Shown here: positions 8,519-16,296 of the stretch, piece after piece
Numbering within the stretch: the stretch's first letter is position 1
How the letters are laid out: each line of letters starts with the position of its first letter
Assembly (NCBI GenBank): GCA_947497185.1
Contig: CANMFL010000005.1
Location: 186,001 to 250,000, forward strand
Reading direction: 5' to 3'
DNA length: 64,000 bases
Source: an uncultured Paracoccaceae bacterium
GTDB lineage: Bacteria; Pseudomonadota; Alphaproteobacteria; Rhodobacterales; Rhodobacteraceae
Program-made: the position numbers and the translations under genes
The notes under the pieces: model-generated
The model's input: only the letters and a program-made list of their open reading frames with translations
Told to the model about the DNA's origin: nothing
The model's database searches: none

Positions 8519-9907
8519 TTATTGCAAGCTACCCCATAAATCATATTCCCCTGCCTCTTCGACTTTAACCTTCACGACGTCTCCGACGCTCAATCCTTCG
8601 AACCCCACGTCGACGAATAGGTTGCCGTCGATTTCTGGCGCGTCGGCCCATGTGCGGCAGGTCGCGGCCTCATCGTCGATTTCGTCAACGATGACTTCCA
8701 AGGTGCGTCCGACTTTCGCTTCGAGCTTTGCTTCGGAGATGGCTTGCGCTCGAGCCATGAAGCGGTTCCAACGGTCTTGTTTGACCTCGGCGGGCACGTG
8801 GTCAGGTAGGGCGCTGGATCGTGCGCCAGCGACGTTTTCGTATTGGAAGCAACCGACGCGATCAAGTTGGGCTTCGTCAAGCCAATCGAGCAAGTGCTCG
8901 AATTCGGCTTCTGTCTCACCAGGGTAGCCAACGATGAAGGTGGAGCGCAGGGTAATGTCGGGACACTGGGCCCGCCAAGCGCCGATTTCATCAAGCGTTT
9001 TGGCTCCGGCGGCAGGGCGTGCCATGCGGCGTAAAACGTCGGGGTGGCTGTGCTGGAATGGGATGTCGAGATAGGGCAACACGCCGTTGGATGCGTCCGC
9101 CATGAGCGGAATCAGGTCGCGCACATGGGGGTAAGGGTAGACGTAATGCAGGCGGACCCACGCGCCGAGCTGACCTAATTCTCGTGTAATATCAAGGATA
9201 TGGCTGCGAACTTCGCCTTCTTTCCATGCGTTTACGTCATATTTACGATCAAGCCCGTAAGCTGAGGTATCTTGAGAAATCACAAGGAGTTCTTTGACGC
9301 CTGCATCGACCAATTTTTCCGCTTCGCGCAGCACTGCGTGTGCGGGGCGTGACGCGAGTTTGCCGCGCATGTCTGGGATGATGCAGAACTTACATTTATG
9401 GTTACAGCCCTCGGAAATCTTGAGGTAGCTGTAGTGACGCGGCGTGAGCGACACGCCAGACGCAGGTAGAAGGTCGATGAAAGGATCAGGCGCAGGCGGC
9501 ACGTTGGCATGAACTGCGTCGAGAACCTGTTCGTATTGGTGTGGTCCTGTGACGGCCAAAATCTGCGGGTGGTGTTCGCGGATGTAGTCGGGTTCCGCAC
9601 CTAGGCAGCCTGTGACGATGACTTTGCCGTTTTCTTTCAGCGCCTCACCGATGGCGTCGAGCGATTCCGCTTTGGCGGAATCGAGAAAGCCGCAGGTGTT
9701 GACGATGACTGCTTCTGCGCCCGCGTAATCGGGCGAGATTGCGTAACCTTCGGCTCGAAGGCGCGTGAGAATGCGTTCGCTATCGACCAATGCCTTTGGG
9801 CAGCCAAGGGACACCATGCCGATGGTGGGCTGATTGTCGCGTTTTGGCTCCGTGAACGTTGCACGGGGGGCGAGGTCGGGGCGAAGGCTTGGCGGATTCT
9901 GGGACAT
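8519..9907 (-). CDS. rimO: Ribosomal protein S12 methylthiotransferase
   Basis: The 462-residue radical-SAM enzyme adds a methylthio group to a conserved aspartate of ribosomal protein S12. The domains run in order: an N-terminal UPF0004 domain ([14 protein letters not shown] and AVIVNTCGF with cluster cysteines), a radical-SAM core with C168, C172 and C175 (CNHKCKFC), and a C-terminal TRAM domain ending DLWGSLQ. The [10 protein letters not shown] form separates RimO from MiaB. The first residues before [10 protein letters not shown] are not conserved in general, so the start could lie slightly inside. The gene stands alone and is divergent from tpm. Confidence 0.95.
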   Translation of the reverse strand: MSQNPPSLRPDLAPRATFTEPKRDNQPTIGMVSLGCPKALVDSERILTRLRAEGYAISPDYAGAEAVIVNTCGFLDSAKAESLDAIGEALKENGKVIVTGCLGAEPDYIREHHPQILAVTGPHQYEQVLDAVHANVPPAPDPFIDLLPASGVSLTPRHYSYLKISEGCNHKCKFCIIPDMRGKLASRPAHAVLREAEKLVDAGVKELLVISQDTSAYGLDRKYDVNAWKEGEVRSHILDITRELGQLGAWVRLHYVYPYPHVRDLIPLMADASNGVLPYLDIPFQHSHPDVLRRMARPAAGAKTLDEIGAWRAQCPDITLRSTFIVGYPGETEAEFEHLLDWLDEAQLDRVGCFQYENVAGARSSALPDHVPAEVKQDRWNRFMARAQAISEAKLEAKVGRTLEVIVDEIDDEAATCRTWADAPEIDGNLFVDVGFEGLSVGDVVKVKVEEAGEYDLWGSLQ

Positions 9908-10090
9908 TTGTGGGGTTTAGCGGGTTGCTGTGCCCGTGGGAAGCCCGCTTGCGATTGGTGCTCTCACGTCGTTTGGGTTAACTCGGTTGCACACGATGCT
10001 GTCGGTCGTGGTTGGGCGTGGCGGTCGCCGTTTTGGGCGTCACCTGACCCACACTGCGATGGATCAGCAAATTTGACGGAGAGACGCAGG

Positions 10091-10732
10091 ATGGACGCGG
10101 GTTTTTGGCACGATAAATGGGCGAAACAGCAAATTGGATTTCATCAGACGGATGGGAATGATCTGTTGCAACGCCACTTTTCGGCGTTGAACCTTGCGGC
10201 TGATGCCCGCGTGTTTGTGCCGCTTTGCGGTAAATCGCGTGACATTGCTTGGCTGCTGGGGCGCGGCTATCGCGTTGTCGGCATAGAGTTGTCAGAGATC
10301 GCGGTGCAGCAGTTGTTTGATGAGATGGCCGTGGTACCTGTGGTATCGCAGATCGGGTCGCTGAAGATGTATGCTGCCGATGGAGTGGACATATATGTGG
10401 GCGATGTGTTCGCGTTGACCGCTCAGGTGTTGGGGCAAGTTGATGCGGTATTTGATCGGGCGGCGCTGGTCGCGTTGCCCGATGAGCTGCGGTCGCGATA
10501 TGCGGCGCATTTGCTGGCGATCACCGGTGCTGCGACCCAGCTCGTTGTGACATTTACATATGATCAGACGCAGATGCCTGGTCCGCCGTTTTCGATTTCT
10601 GAACGCATGATCAGGGACTTATATGCGGTGTCATATGATTTGCACGACCTGCAGACCCAAGATGTGCCGGGTGGGTTCAAGGGCAAAATTCCGGCGACAG
10701 AAACCGCATGGTTGTTGCAGGCGGCTACTTAG
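10091..10732 (+). CDS. tpm: Thiopurine S-methyltransferase family protein
   Basis: A 213-residue SAM-dependent methyltransferase. FWHDKWAKQQIGFHQ at the start and VFVPLCGKSRDIAWLLGRGY followed by VVGIELSE are diagnostic for the TPMT family; the second is the SAM-binding motif I. The DRAALVALP segment is also conserved. Bacterial members can methylate selenium, tellurium or sulfur compounds, and the native substrate here is unknown. The frame stays open upstream to 9908, but the family start and a GGAGA at 10078-10082 point to the ATG at 10091. A bidirectional terminator separates it from gcrA. Confidence 0.9.
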   Translation: MDAGFWHDKWAKQQIGFHQTDGNDLLQRHFSALNLAADARVFVPLCGKSRDIAWLLGRGYRVVGIELSEIAVQQLFDEMAVVPVVSQIGSLKMYAADGVDIYVGDVFALTAQVLGQVDAVFDRAALVALPDELRSRYAAHLLAITGAATQLVVTFTYDQTQMPGPPFSISERMIRDLYAVSYDLHDLQTQDVPGGFKGKIPATETAWLLQAAT

Positions 10733-10748
10733 CCCAGCATTTAGCTAA

Positions 10749-10780
10749 CAAAAAAGGCGGCGCTAATGCACCGCCTTTTG
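10749..10780. terminator. Bidirectional intrinsic terminator
   Basis: AAAAAGGCGG (10751-10760) pairs with CCGCCTTTT (10771-10779), with A runs on one side and T runs on the other. It can end both tpm from the left and gcrA from the right. Confidence 0.85.
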
Positions 10781-10800
10781 AATATCGACCCTGATGGCAA

Positions 10801-11403
10801 TTACCGGCGACGGTCGCGGCGGCTGCTCATGGGTTGGAACGCGACCCCGACGTGGGCTTCGCAGTATGGTTTTCCTGACTGCACGGGTAAACCGCAGAAC
10901 CAGAAGTCTGGCGTTGCCGGATCGCCGACAGGCCATTTGCAGGTTTTTTCGGTCAATTCCATCAGGCTGATCTTTTTGGCCGTCTTTTCGACCTCGTTCA
11001 CCTTTGCCAATGCTTCGGGCGAAATTTCGTTCGCAGAAGGTTGTGGCGGCAGCGGTTGACCCGCTGGAATGATCGCACGACGCGCAGCGGAAATCGGGAT
11101 GCCGTTTTCGTCCAGCAACACCTCTTCCTTGATCGCGGGCACGGATGCCTTGACCGGCGCCTTAGGCTTGATCGCGGCTTTGGTTTCCATTTTGGGCGCT
11201 GAAGGGGCTACTTTTTCCTTGGCCGCCGGTTTGGCGGGCGCGGACGCACCGGACCCTGCACGGTTGGACAAGCCCAGCCGATGCACTTTACCGATCACAG
11301 CATTGCGCGTGACCCCGCCAAGTTCCTTGGCAATCTGGCTGGCCGACTGGCCTTCGCCCCACATCTTTTTGAGCGTCTCGACGCGCTCGTCTGTCCAGGA
11401 CAT
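10801..11403 (-). CDS. gcrA: GcrA cell cycle regulator
   Basis: This 200-residue protein is the alphaproteobacterial regulator GcrA, which works with sigma-70 RNA polymerase at promoters that often carry CcrM-methylated GANTC sites. The N-terminal helix-turn-helix WTDERVETLKKMWGEGQSAS, then AKELGGVTRNAVIGKVHRLG, is diagnostic. A long alanine-, lysine- and proline-rich linker (about residues 50-130) leads to a C-terminal region with CKWPVGDP, FWFCGLPVQSGKPYCEAH and its conserved cysteines, which contacts sigma-70. The AAGGA before the ATG supports the start. No GANTC site was seen in its immediate upstream region. Confidence 0.95.
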   Translation of the reverse strand: MSWTDERVETLKKMWGEGQSASQIAKELGGVTRNAVIGKVHRLGLSNRAGSGASAPAKPAAKEKVAPSAPKMETKAAIKPKAPVKASVPAIKEEVLLDENGIPISAARRAIIPAGQPLPPQPSANEISPEALAKVNEVEKTAKKISLMELTEKTCKWPVGDPATPDFWFCGLPVQSGKPYCEAHVGVAFQPMSSRRDRRR

Positions 11404-11530
11404 GCAATTTCCTTATGTCAAATGACCAAATGTGAAGACATCGGGCCTTGTCACTTCGCTTGATCCCCTATTCTAAGCATTGCAAGCGGGGATGTGAAGC
11501 GCATCCGCCGAAATGAAGTGAGGTATCGCA

Positions 11531-12346
11531 ATGGCAGAACAGACAACTTTGGCCGCCAGCATGGGTGAACGCCGTTTTGGGCGGGTCAACTGGACAGGCA
11601 CATGGACACTGATGGAGCGCGAAGTGCGCCGGTTTATGAACGTGTGGTCGCAAACCGTGATGGCGCCGCTGATCAACGCGGGATTGTTGTTAATGATCTT
11701 TACCATCGCAATTGGACCGGGCAGGGGCGCTGTGATGGGTGTGCCGTTTATGACGTTCTTGGCCCCTGGAATTTTGACGATGACCGTTATTCAGAACGCT
11801 TTTGCGAACACATCGTCGTCGATGGCCTCGGCCAAAGTGCAGGGCAATATCGTTGATACATTGATGCCGCCGCTGTCCGCGACGGAGTTGTTGGTGGGCT
11901 ACATTTTCGGGTCATTCGCCCGTGGTGCCCTGGTCGCCGTGGTGATCGCGCTGGGCGCATGGTTGTTTCTGGGCGTTGGCATGAAGAACCCGTTTTGGGT
12001 TTTGACATTTGTTTTGCTCGGGTCGATTTTTATGGGCGGCTTGGGATTGATCGCTGGTATTTTTGCCAACAAATTTGACCAACTGTCTGCGATCTCGAAC
12101 TTTATTGTCACGCCGCTCGCGTTTTTGTCGGGGACTTTTTACTCGATCGACGCGCTGCCAAGCTTGATGCAGACCCTGTGCCACATCAATCCGTTCTTCT
12201 ACATCATTGATGGTGTGCGGTTCGGGATGATTGGTGTCAGCGATAGCAGCCCGTGGGTCGGGCTGTTGGTTGTTCTGGCCGCTTGTGCCGTAGTGATGGC
12301 GATTTGCTGGCGCTGGCTGGACCGCGGGTATCGGTTGAAGGCGTAG
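11531..12346 (+). CDS. ABC-2 type transporter permease, orphan
   Basis: A 271-residue integral membrane protein with six predicted helices and the ABC-2 permease pattern. After REVRRFMNVWSQTVMAP come the helices, and late in the protein LAFLSGTFYSIDALPSLMQ and the NPFFYIIDGVRFGMIG motif, as in YadH-like exporters. These work with a separate ATPase such as YadG, but no ATPase gene is adjacent: gcrA lies upstream and the protease pair downstream. The partner must be elsewhere or the unit is incomplete. The substrate is unknown. Its stop codon lies in the loop of a perfect hairpin. Confidence 0.85.
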   Translation: MAEQTTLAASMGERRFGRVNWTGTWTLMEREVRRFMNVWSQTVMAPLINAGLLLMIFTIAIGPGRGAVMGVPFMTFLAPGILTMTVIQNAFANTSSSMASAKVQGNIVDTLMPPLSATELLVGYIFGSFARGALVAVVIALGAWLFLGVGMKNPFWVLTFVLLGSIFMGGLGLIAGIFANKFDQLSAISNFIVTPLAFLSGTFYSIDALPSLMQTLCHINPFFYIIDGVRFGMIGVSDSSPWVGLLVVLAACAVVMAICWRWLDRGYRLKA

Positions 12347-12359
12347 TGTCGCCTTCAAC
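12334..12359. terminator. Stem-loop enclosing the permease stop codon
   Basis: GTTGAAGGCG (12334-12343) and CGCCTTCAAC (12350-12359) form a perfect 10-bp stem. The TAG stop of the ABC-2 permease gene lies in the six-base loop. No T run follows, so it may act in RNA stability rather than as a classical terminator. It lies at a convergent junction. Confidence 0.5.
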
Positions 12360-12367
12360 ATCATGAT

Positions 12368-12724
12368 TTAACTGGGTTTTCGGGGATTAGGCTTTGGTGC
12401 ATCGGGCACCGGAGCCATAATCATCCGCACCGCCCGCGTCGCTGGATCAAGATGGAACACACGTCCGTCCTGATCTGTGATCTGCACCGCAGCACCATCG
12501 TCAACGACCGTCAATTTCGTGATAAACAGGTCGTATTTTTGCGGCGATTTATCCCCGTAGGTGATGTCGTAAACCTTTTGCGCCCATAGTTCGGTGTCGG
12601 ACGCAGGGTCGGTTGCGGTCACATAACCGCCGTTCTGCCCTAGACCACGGTCCTTGCCCCAATGCAGCGCGTCGATGCGCAGGCCATTCACCGTAACAGG
12701 GGCGACATCTGTCGGGCCGCTCAT
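12368..12724 (-). CDS. Small protein coupled to the metallopeptidase gene
   Basis: This 118-residue soluble protein has no signal peptide or membrane helix. It begins MSGPTDVAPVTVNGLRIDAL and is likely rich in beta strands (TKLTVVDDGAAVQITDQDGR, VFHLDP), ending in a proline-rich tail PDAPKPNPRKPS. Its ATG overlaps the stop of the upstream metallopeptidase gene as ATGA, so the two are translationally coupled and very probably act together. I do not recognise the family. An inhibitor, immunity or chaperone role for the protease is inferred from position only. Confidence 0.6.
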   Translation of the reverse strand: MSGPTDVAPVTVNGLRIDALHWGKDRGLGQNGGYVTATDPASDTELWAQKVYDITYGDKSPQKYDLFITKLTVVDDGAAVQITDQDGRVFHLDPATRAVRMIMAPVPDAPKPNPRKPS

Positions 12725-13764
12725 GCTGCGATTCCAGTGACGGTGAGGCGATTGCTTGCGGGTAATCCGCCTGCAAGATCGGTTGCGAAATAGCCCCAAT
12801 TGTCGGCGTTTTCGATGGCTTGCCTCGTGGTCAAACCACCTGTGGCCATCGGTGACAGATTGCCGGTCGTGTCGTAGCGGTGGTCGTCTGTGGACATCTC
12901 GCGGTGCGATAATTCGTGGACCAATGTGAGTGCTGCGAGCCAGCCGCGCCCACCCAAAGCCGCAGAAATTGTAGCGCTTTGCACATAGATCACGTCCATC
13001 TTTTCGGATTTATAAACAAAGGCATAGTCTTTCCAGCCGCCCGAGTTTCGGTCCTTTGGCTCGTCTGACAGGATCAAGTGTGACCCGTTCAAAACCTTGG
13101 CCATTTTCCGGTAGCCTTTGGCGAGCGTTTTCGCGACAACCTTGACGTCTTTGTCCGTCGCATCGGCCGCACAGAACCAACGTTTGATGACGTCTTTGGT
13201 CGCATCGGTGGGCGATCCAAGTTCGGCCATGCATTTCATCACGTAGCTCATCGCGGTCTGGGTCGCGTTCGCAAGCGCCGTTTTGTCGGCGTCGCTATAG
13301 GTCTCATCCGCCTCACTGGCCCAAGTTTCCAAGCCGGATTTGGACATGCCGTCAAATTCGTCATAAACCCATTCGGTGTAGGCCACGGGCGGCGAAAAGA
13401 ACCAGACGCTTTGTCCGCCGCGCAGTTTCATCAGCTGCAAATGTCGCGCCATTTTCACGGCGGCCACGCGGTCATTCAGACCCGTTTCCATTTTGCCAAA
13501 GATTTTATCCATCCCCTTGGCCTTGCTATCGTGACAGCCCGCGACAAGCACTTCGCCTTCGGATTTCGCGTTCTTAACCTTTGCTGTCGCAATTTCTGTA
13601 CGTAGCCCGTCCAATGATCCGGCATGACGCGAACTAGGGCCAGAGGACGATGCGAACACCTTGCCCAATCCATCCGCAAATGGCGTACCTGTTTGTTCTT
13701 GAATGAATTTTAGCGACCGAAATTGATCGCGGGTTTTCTTGTAACACTCTTCAAATGAATGCAT
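12721..13764 (-). CDS. Aspzincin-like (M35 type) metallopeptidase
   Basis: The C-terminal part of this 347-residue protein has a zinc-protease motif HELSH at residues 283-287, followed by STDDHRYDT and ADNWGYFATDLAG. This fits the aspzincin pattern of M35 lysine-specific metallo-endopeptidases: HExxH, then an aspartate ligand in a G/S-T-x-D-x-x-Y segment, then an A-D-N-x-x-x-F helix. The first 200 residues are not recognised and there is no secretion signal, unlike fungal M35 enzymes. The ATG at 13764 is chosen for its GAAGG; the frame stays open to 14025 but that extension looks non-coding. The downstream small gene overlaps by 4 nt. Proposed roles such as a toxin or effector are inference. 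Confidence 0.65.
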   Translation of the reverse strand: MHSFEECYKKTRDQFRSLKFIQEQTGTPFADGLGKVFASSSGPSSRHAGSLDGLRTEIATAKVKNAKSEGEVLVAGCHDSKAKGMDKIFGKMETGLNDRVAAVKMARHLQLMKLRGGQSVWFFSPPVAYTEWVYDEFDGMSKSGLETWASEADETYSDADKTALANATQTAMSYVMKCMAELGSPTDATKDVIKRWFCAADATDKDVKVVAKTLAKGYRKMAKVLNGSHLILSDEPKDRNSGGWKDYAFVYKSEKMDVIYVQSATISAALGGRGWLAALTLVHELSHREMSTDDHRYDTTGNLSPMATGGLTTRQAIENADNWGYFATDLAGGLPASNRLTVTGIAA

Positions 13765-14045
13765 AACTGGGAACCTTCTCAATAAATTACTAACGATGAC
13801 GTTAGGTCGGGTTTTTGCGCCGTGCAATGATTTTTCGAGACGCGAGGGCCGATCAAGGGGTTTCGCCCGCGCAATCTGCGGTGTAAGAGGTGCGTCATGA
13901 ACGCAATGACCACACAGAACATCCGACGCCGACGCTAAGCCCGTTTGCCGTTTCTGCTCGTCTTCTTTCATCTTCACAAACATCGTTGACTTAAGCCCCG
14001 CCGCTTGGCACCAATTGGGCTTCATTTTCGCAAAGGTTGATCGCT

Positions 14046-15215
14046 ATGATCCCCTCTATCCTGCCTACATATTCTCGTGCTCCTCTGACATTCGTCAAAG
14101 GCGAAGGCTCTTGGTTAATAGAAGCCGACGGACGCCGATTTTTAGATTTAGGCGCTGGGATCGCGGTTAATGCATTGGGTCATGCCCACCCGAAATTGGT
14201 GGCTGCGTTGACCGACCAAGCACAGGCCTTATGGCACACGTCTAACTTGTATCATATTCCTGCCCAGCAAAAGCTGGCGGATATGTTGGTCGAAAAGACC
14301 TTCGCGGATACAGTGTTTTTCACCAATTCCGGGACAGAGGCCTGTGAATTAGCAGTCAAGATGACTCGCAAATATTGGTACGAAAACGGCCAGGCCGATC
14401 GGACCGAGATCATTGCGTTTAACGGCTCGTTCCATGGACGGTCTGCTGCCGGAATTGCGGCTGCTGGGTCCGAGAAGATGACCAAGGGGTTCGGGCCGCT
14501 TTTGGCTGGTTTTACCCATCTGCCGTTCGGTGATTTGGACGCGTTAAAAGCTGCGGCATCCGCGCAAACTGCCGCGATCATCGTTGAACCTGTGTTGGGG
14601 GAAGGCGGGATCGTTCCACTATCAGACGCCTTTTTACAAGGGCTGCGAGAGGTTTGCGATACGTATGGTATCTTGATGATCTTGGACGAGGTGCAATGCG
14701 GTATGGGCCGGACAGGGCGTTTGTTTGCGCACGAATACTCAGGTGTGACGCCTGATATTATGATGGTCGCAAAAGGCATCGGCGGCGGCTTTCCTTTAGG
14801 CTGTGTGCTGGCCACCGAACAGGCCGCGTCTGGCATGACCGCCGGATCACACGGGTCCACATATGGCGGCAATCCACTGGCTTGTGCGGTGGGCTGTGCG
14901 GTGATGGAAGAGATCGCAACTGACGCATTCTTGGCCGAAGTGAACCGCAAAGCGGGGATGTTCCGGCAGAAACTGGAAGGCCTCGTCGCGAGCAACCCTG
15001 ACGTGTTTGAAGAGGTGCGTGGGGTCGGCCTGATGCTTGGTTTAAAATGCAAAGTCCCGAACACAGACGTGGTTAACGCGGGCTACGCGGCGGGACTGCT
15101 GACTGTCCCTGCCGCCGATAACATGATCCGATTATTGCCCGCGCTGAACATTCCCGACGAAGACATCACTGCCGCCGCGGACCTATTAACCAAAACCGCA
15201 GAAAGCCTCGTTTAA
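14046..15215 (+). CDS. argD: Acetylornithine/succinylornithine-type aminotransferase
   Basis: A 389-residue class III PLP aminotransferase that makes N-acetylornithine in arginine synthesis, and in many bacteria also serves lysine synthesis. The PLP lysine is K243 in MMVAKGIGGGFPLG, with the preceding LDEVQCGMGRTG. FFTNSGTEACELAVK and NGSFHGRS are further conserved segments. The ATG at 14046 is preferred over a TTG three codons earlier because AAAGG (14032-14036) is then well placed. argF follows 76 bases later on the same strand, forming an arginine pair; a hairpin element lies between them and may reduce read-through. Confidence 0.94.
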   Translation: MIPSILPTYSRAPLTFVKGEGSWLIEADGRRFLDLGAGIAVNALGHAHPKLVAALTDQAQALWHTSNLYHIPAQQKLADMLVEKTFADTVFFTNSGTEACELAVKMTRKYWYENGQADRTEIIAFNGSFHGRSAAGIAAAGSEKMTKGFGPLLAGFTHLPFGDLDALKAAASAQTAAIIVEPVLGEGGIVPLSDAFLQGLREVCDTYGILMILDEVQCGMGRTGRLFAHEYSGVTPDIMMVAKGIGGGFPLGCVLATEQAASGMTAGSHGSTYGGNPLACAVGCAVMEEIATDAFLAEVNRKAGMFRQKLEGLVASNPDVFEEVRGVGLMLGLKCKVPNTDVVNAGYAAGLLTVPAADNMIRLLPALNIPDEDITAAADLLTKTAESLV

Positions 15216-15267
15216 CTTCATTTCGCCAGAACAACTCCACGGGGGTTTGGGGGTGTGAAACCCCCAA
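15216..15267 (-). repeat. 3'-end hairpin element, copy A (tail subtype 2)
   Basis: On the minus strand this is a hairpin (TTGGGGGT/ACCCCCAA arms at 15260-15267 and 15247-15254), then a C run, then the tail GGAGTTGTTCTGGCGAAATG. The tail starts directly after the argD stop codon. The same tail occurs in copy E at 55435-55463. Confidence 0.75.
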
Positions 15268-15291
15268 TACCTTCGCAAAAAAGAGCAATCC

Positions 15292-16197
15292 ATGACACAT
15301 TTTCTCGACATCCATACAACCGACACAGCTGATCTGCACAACATCATTGCCCAAGCTCGCGCCATGAAAACGGCCCGTGCAGGTGTTCCAAAAGGGACGT
15401 TGGACGCCGACACGCCGCTTGCGAACCACATGGTCGCGTTGATTTTTGAAAAGCCGTCCACACGGACCCGCGTGAGTTTTGATGTTGGTGTGCGTCAGAT
15501 GGGCGGCCAAACCTTGGTACTGTCAGGGACGGATATGCAGCTGGGTCACGGTGAGACGATCGCTGACACTGCCCGCGTTTTGTCTCGTTATGTTGACCTG
15601 ATTATGATCCGCACGTTTGAGGAACAGACCTTGCTGGAGATGGCCGAATACGCCTCGGTTCCGGTGATCAACGGCCTGACGAACCGTACACATCCCTGCC
15701 AGATTATGGCGGATATTATGACGTTCGAGGAACGTAACGGGTCGATCAAGGGCAAAAAGGTGGTCTGGACTGGCGATGGAAACAACGTTTTTGCCAGCTT
15801 TGCACATGCCGCAAAACAGTTCGAATTCGATCTGGTGTTTTCGGGGCCGTCCACATTGGATCCTGAAAAAGAGCTGGATGGGTTATACACAACCGTGCGT
15901 GATCCGAATGAGGCGGTTGAAGGGGCTGATCTGGTTGTGACCGACACGTGGGTGTCGATGCATGATCCGCAATCGGCACGCGAGCGGCGGCACAATCAGT
16001 TGCGTGGGTATCAGGTGAATGATGCGTTAATGGCAAAGGCGAAGGCTGATTCGTTGTTCATGCATTGCTTGCCAGCCCACCGTGATGACGAGGCCACAAG
16101 TTCGGTGATGGACGGTAAACATTCGGTCATATTTGATGAAGCCGAGAACCGTTTGCATGCCCAGAAGGCGATTATGCGTCATTGTCTGGGTGTATGA
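15292..16197 (+). CDS. argF: Ornithine carbamoyltransferase
   Basis: This 301-residue enzyme makes citrulline from ornithine and carbamoyl phosphate. The carbamoyl-phosphate site STRTR is at residues 56-60, HPCQ at 134-137 and the ornithine-site HCLPAHR from residue 258, all intact. Length is normal for the anabolic enzyme. It follows argD on the same strand. Its 3' end faces hrpB, and a copy of the hairpin element separates the two. Confidence 0.95.
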   Translation: MTHFLDIHTTDTADLHNIIAQARAMKTARAGVPKGTLDADTPLANHMVALIFEKPSTRTRVSFDVGVRQMGGQTLVLSGTDMQLGHGETIADTARVLSRYVDLIMIRTFEEQTLLEMAEYASVPVINGLTNRTHPCQIMADIMTFEERNGSIKGKKVVWTGDGNNVFASFAHAAKQFEFDLVFSGPSTLDPEKELDGLYTTVRDPNEAVEGADLVVTDTWVSMHDPQSARERRHNQLRGYQVNDALMAKAKADSLFMHCLPAHRDDEATSSVMDGKHSVIFDEAENRLHAQKAIMRHCLGV

Positions 16198-16235
16198 GTG
16201 AGGTGATGTTTTGCGCCGCCTGCGGCGTCGCGATG

Positions 16236-16292
16236 CTGGAAGGGGCTAGCCCCTCCAGACCTCCCCAGGATTTAGAAAAAGTCAAAGAAGCA
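16236..16292 (+). repeat. 3'-end hairpin element, copy B (tail subtype 1)
   Basis: CTGGA and TCCAG arms enclose the palindrome GGGGCTAGCCCC (16242-16253); the tail GGATTTAGAAAAAGTCAAAG runs to about 16291. The tail end is 5 nt from the stop codon of hrpB on the minus strand. It differs from copies C and D by one base in the tail. Confidence 0.75.
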
Positions 16293-16296
16293 AAGA

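Noticed and set aside
9908..10090. Upstream extension of the tpm frame
   Set aside because: The frame is open, but the family starts at FWHDKW and a ribosome site precedes the ATG at 10091.
13765..14025. N-terminal extension of the metallopeptidase
   Set aside because: Composition looks non-coding, and the ATG at 13764 has a GAAGG at a suitable distance.
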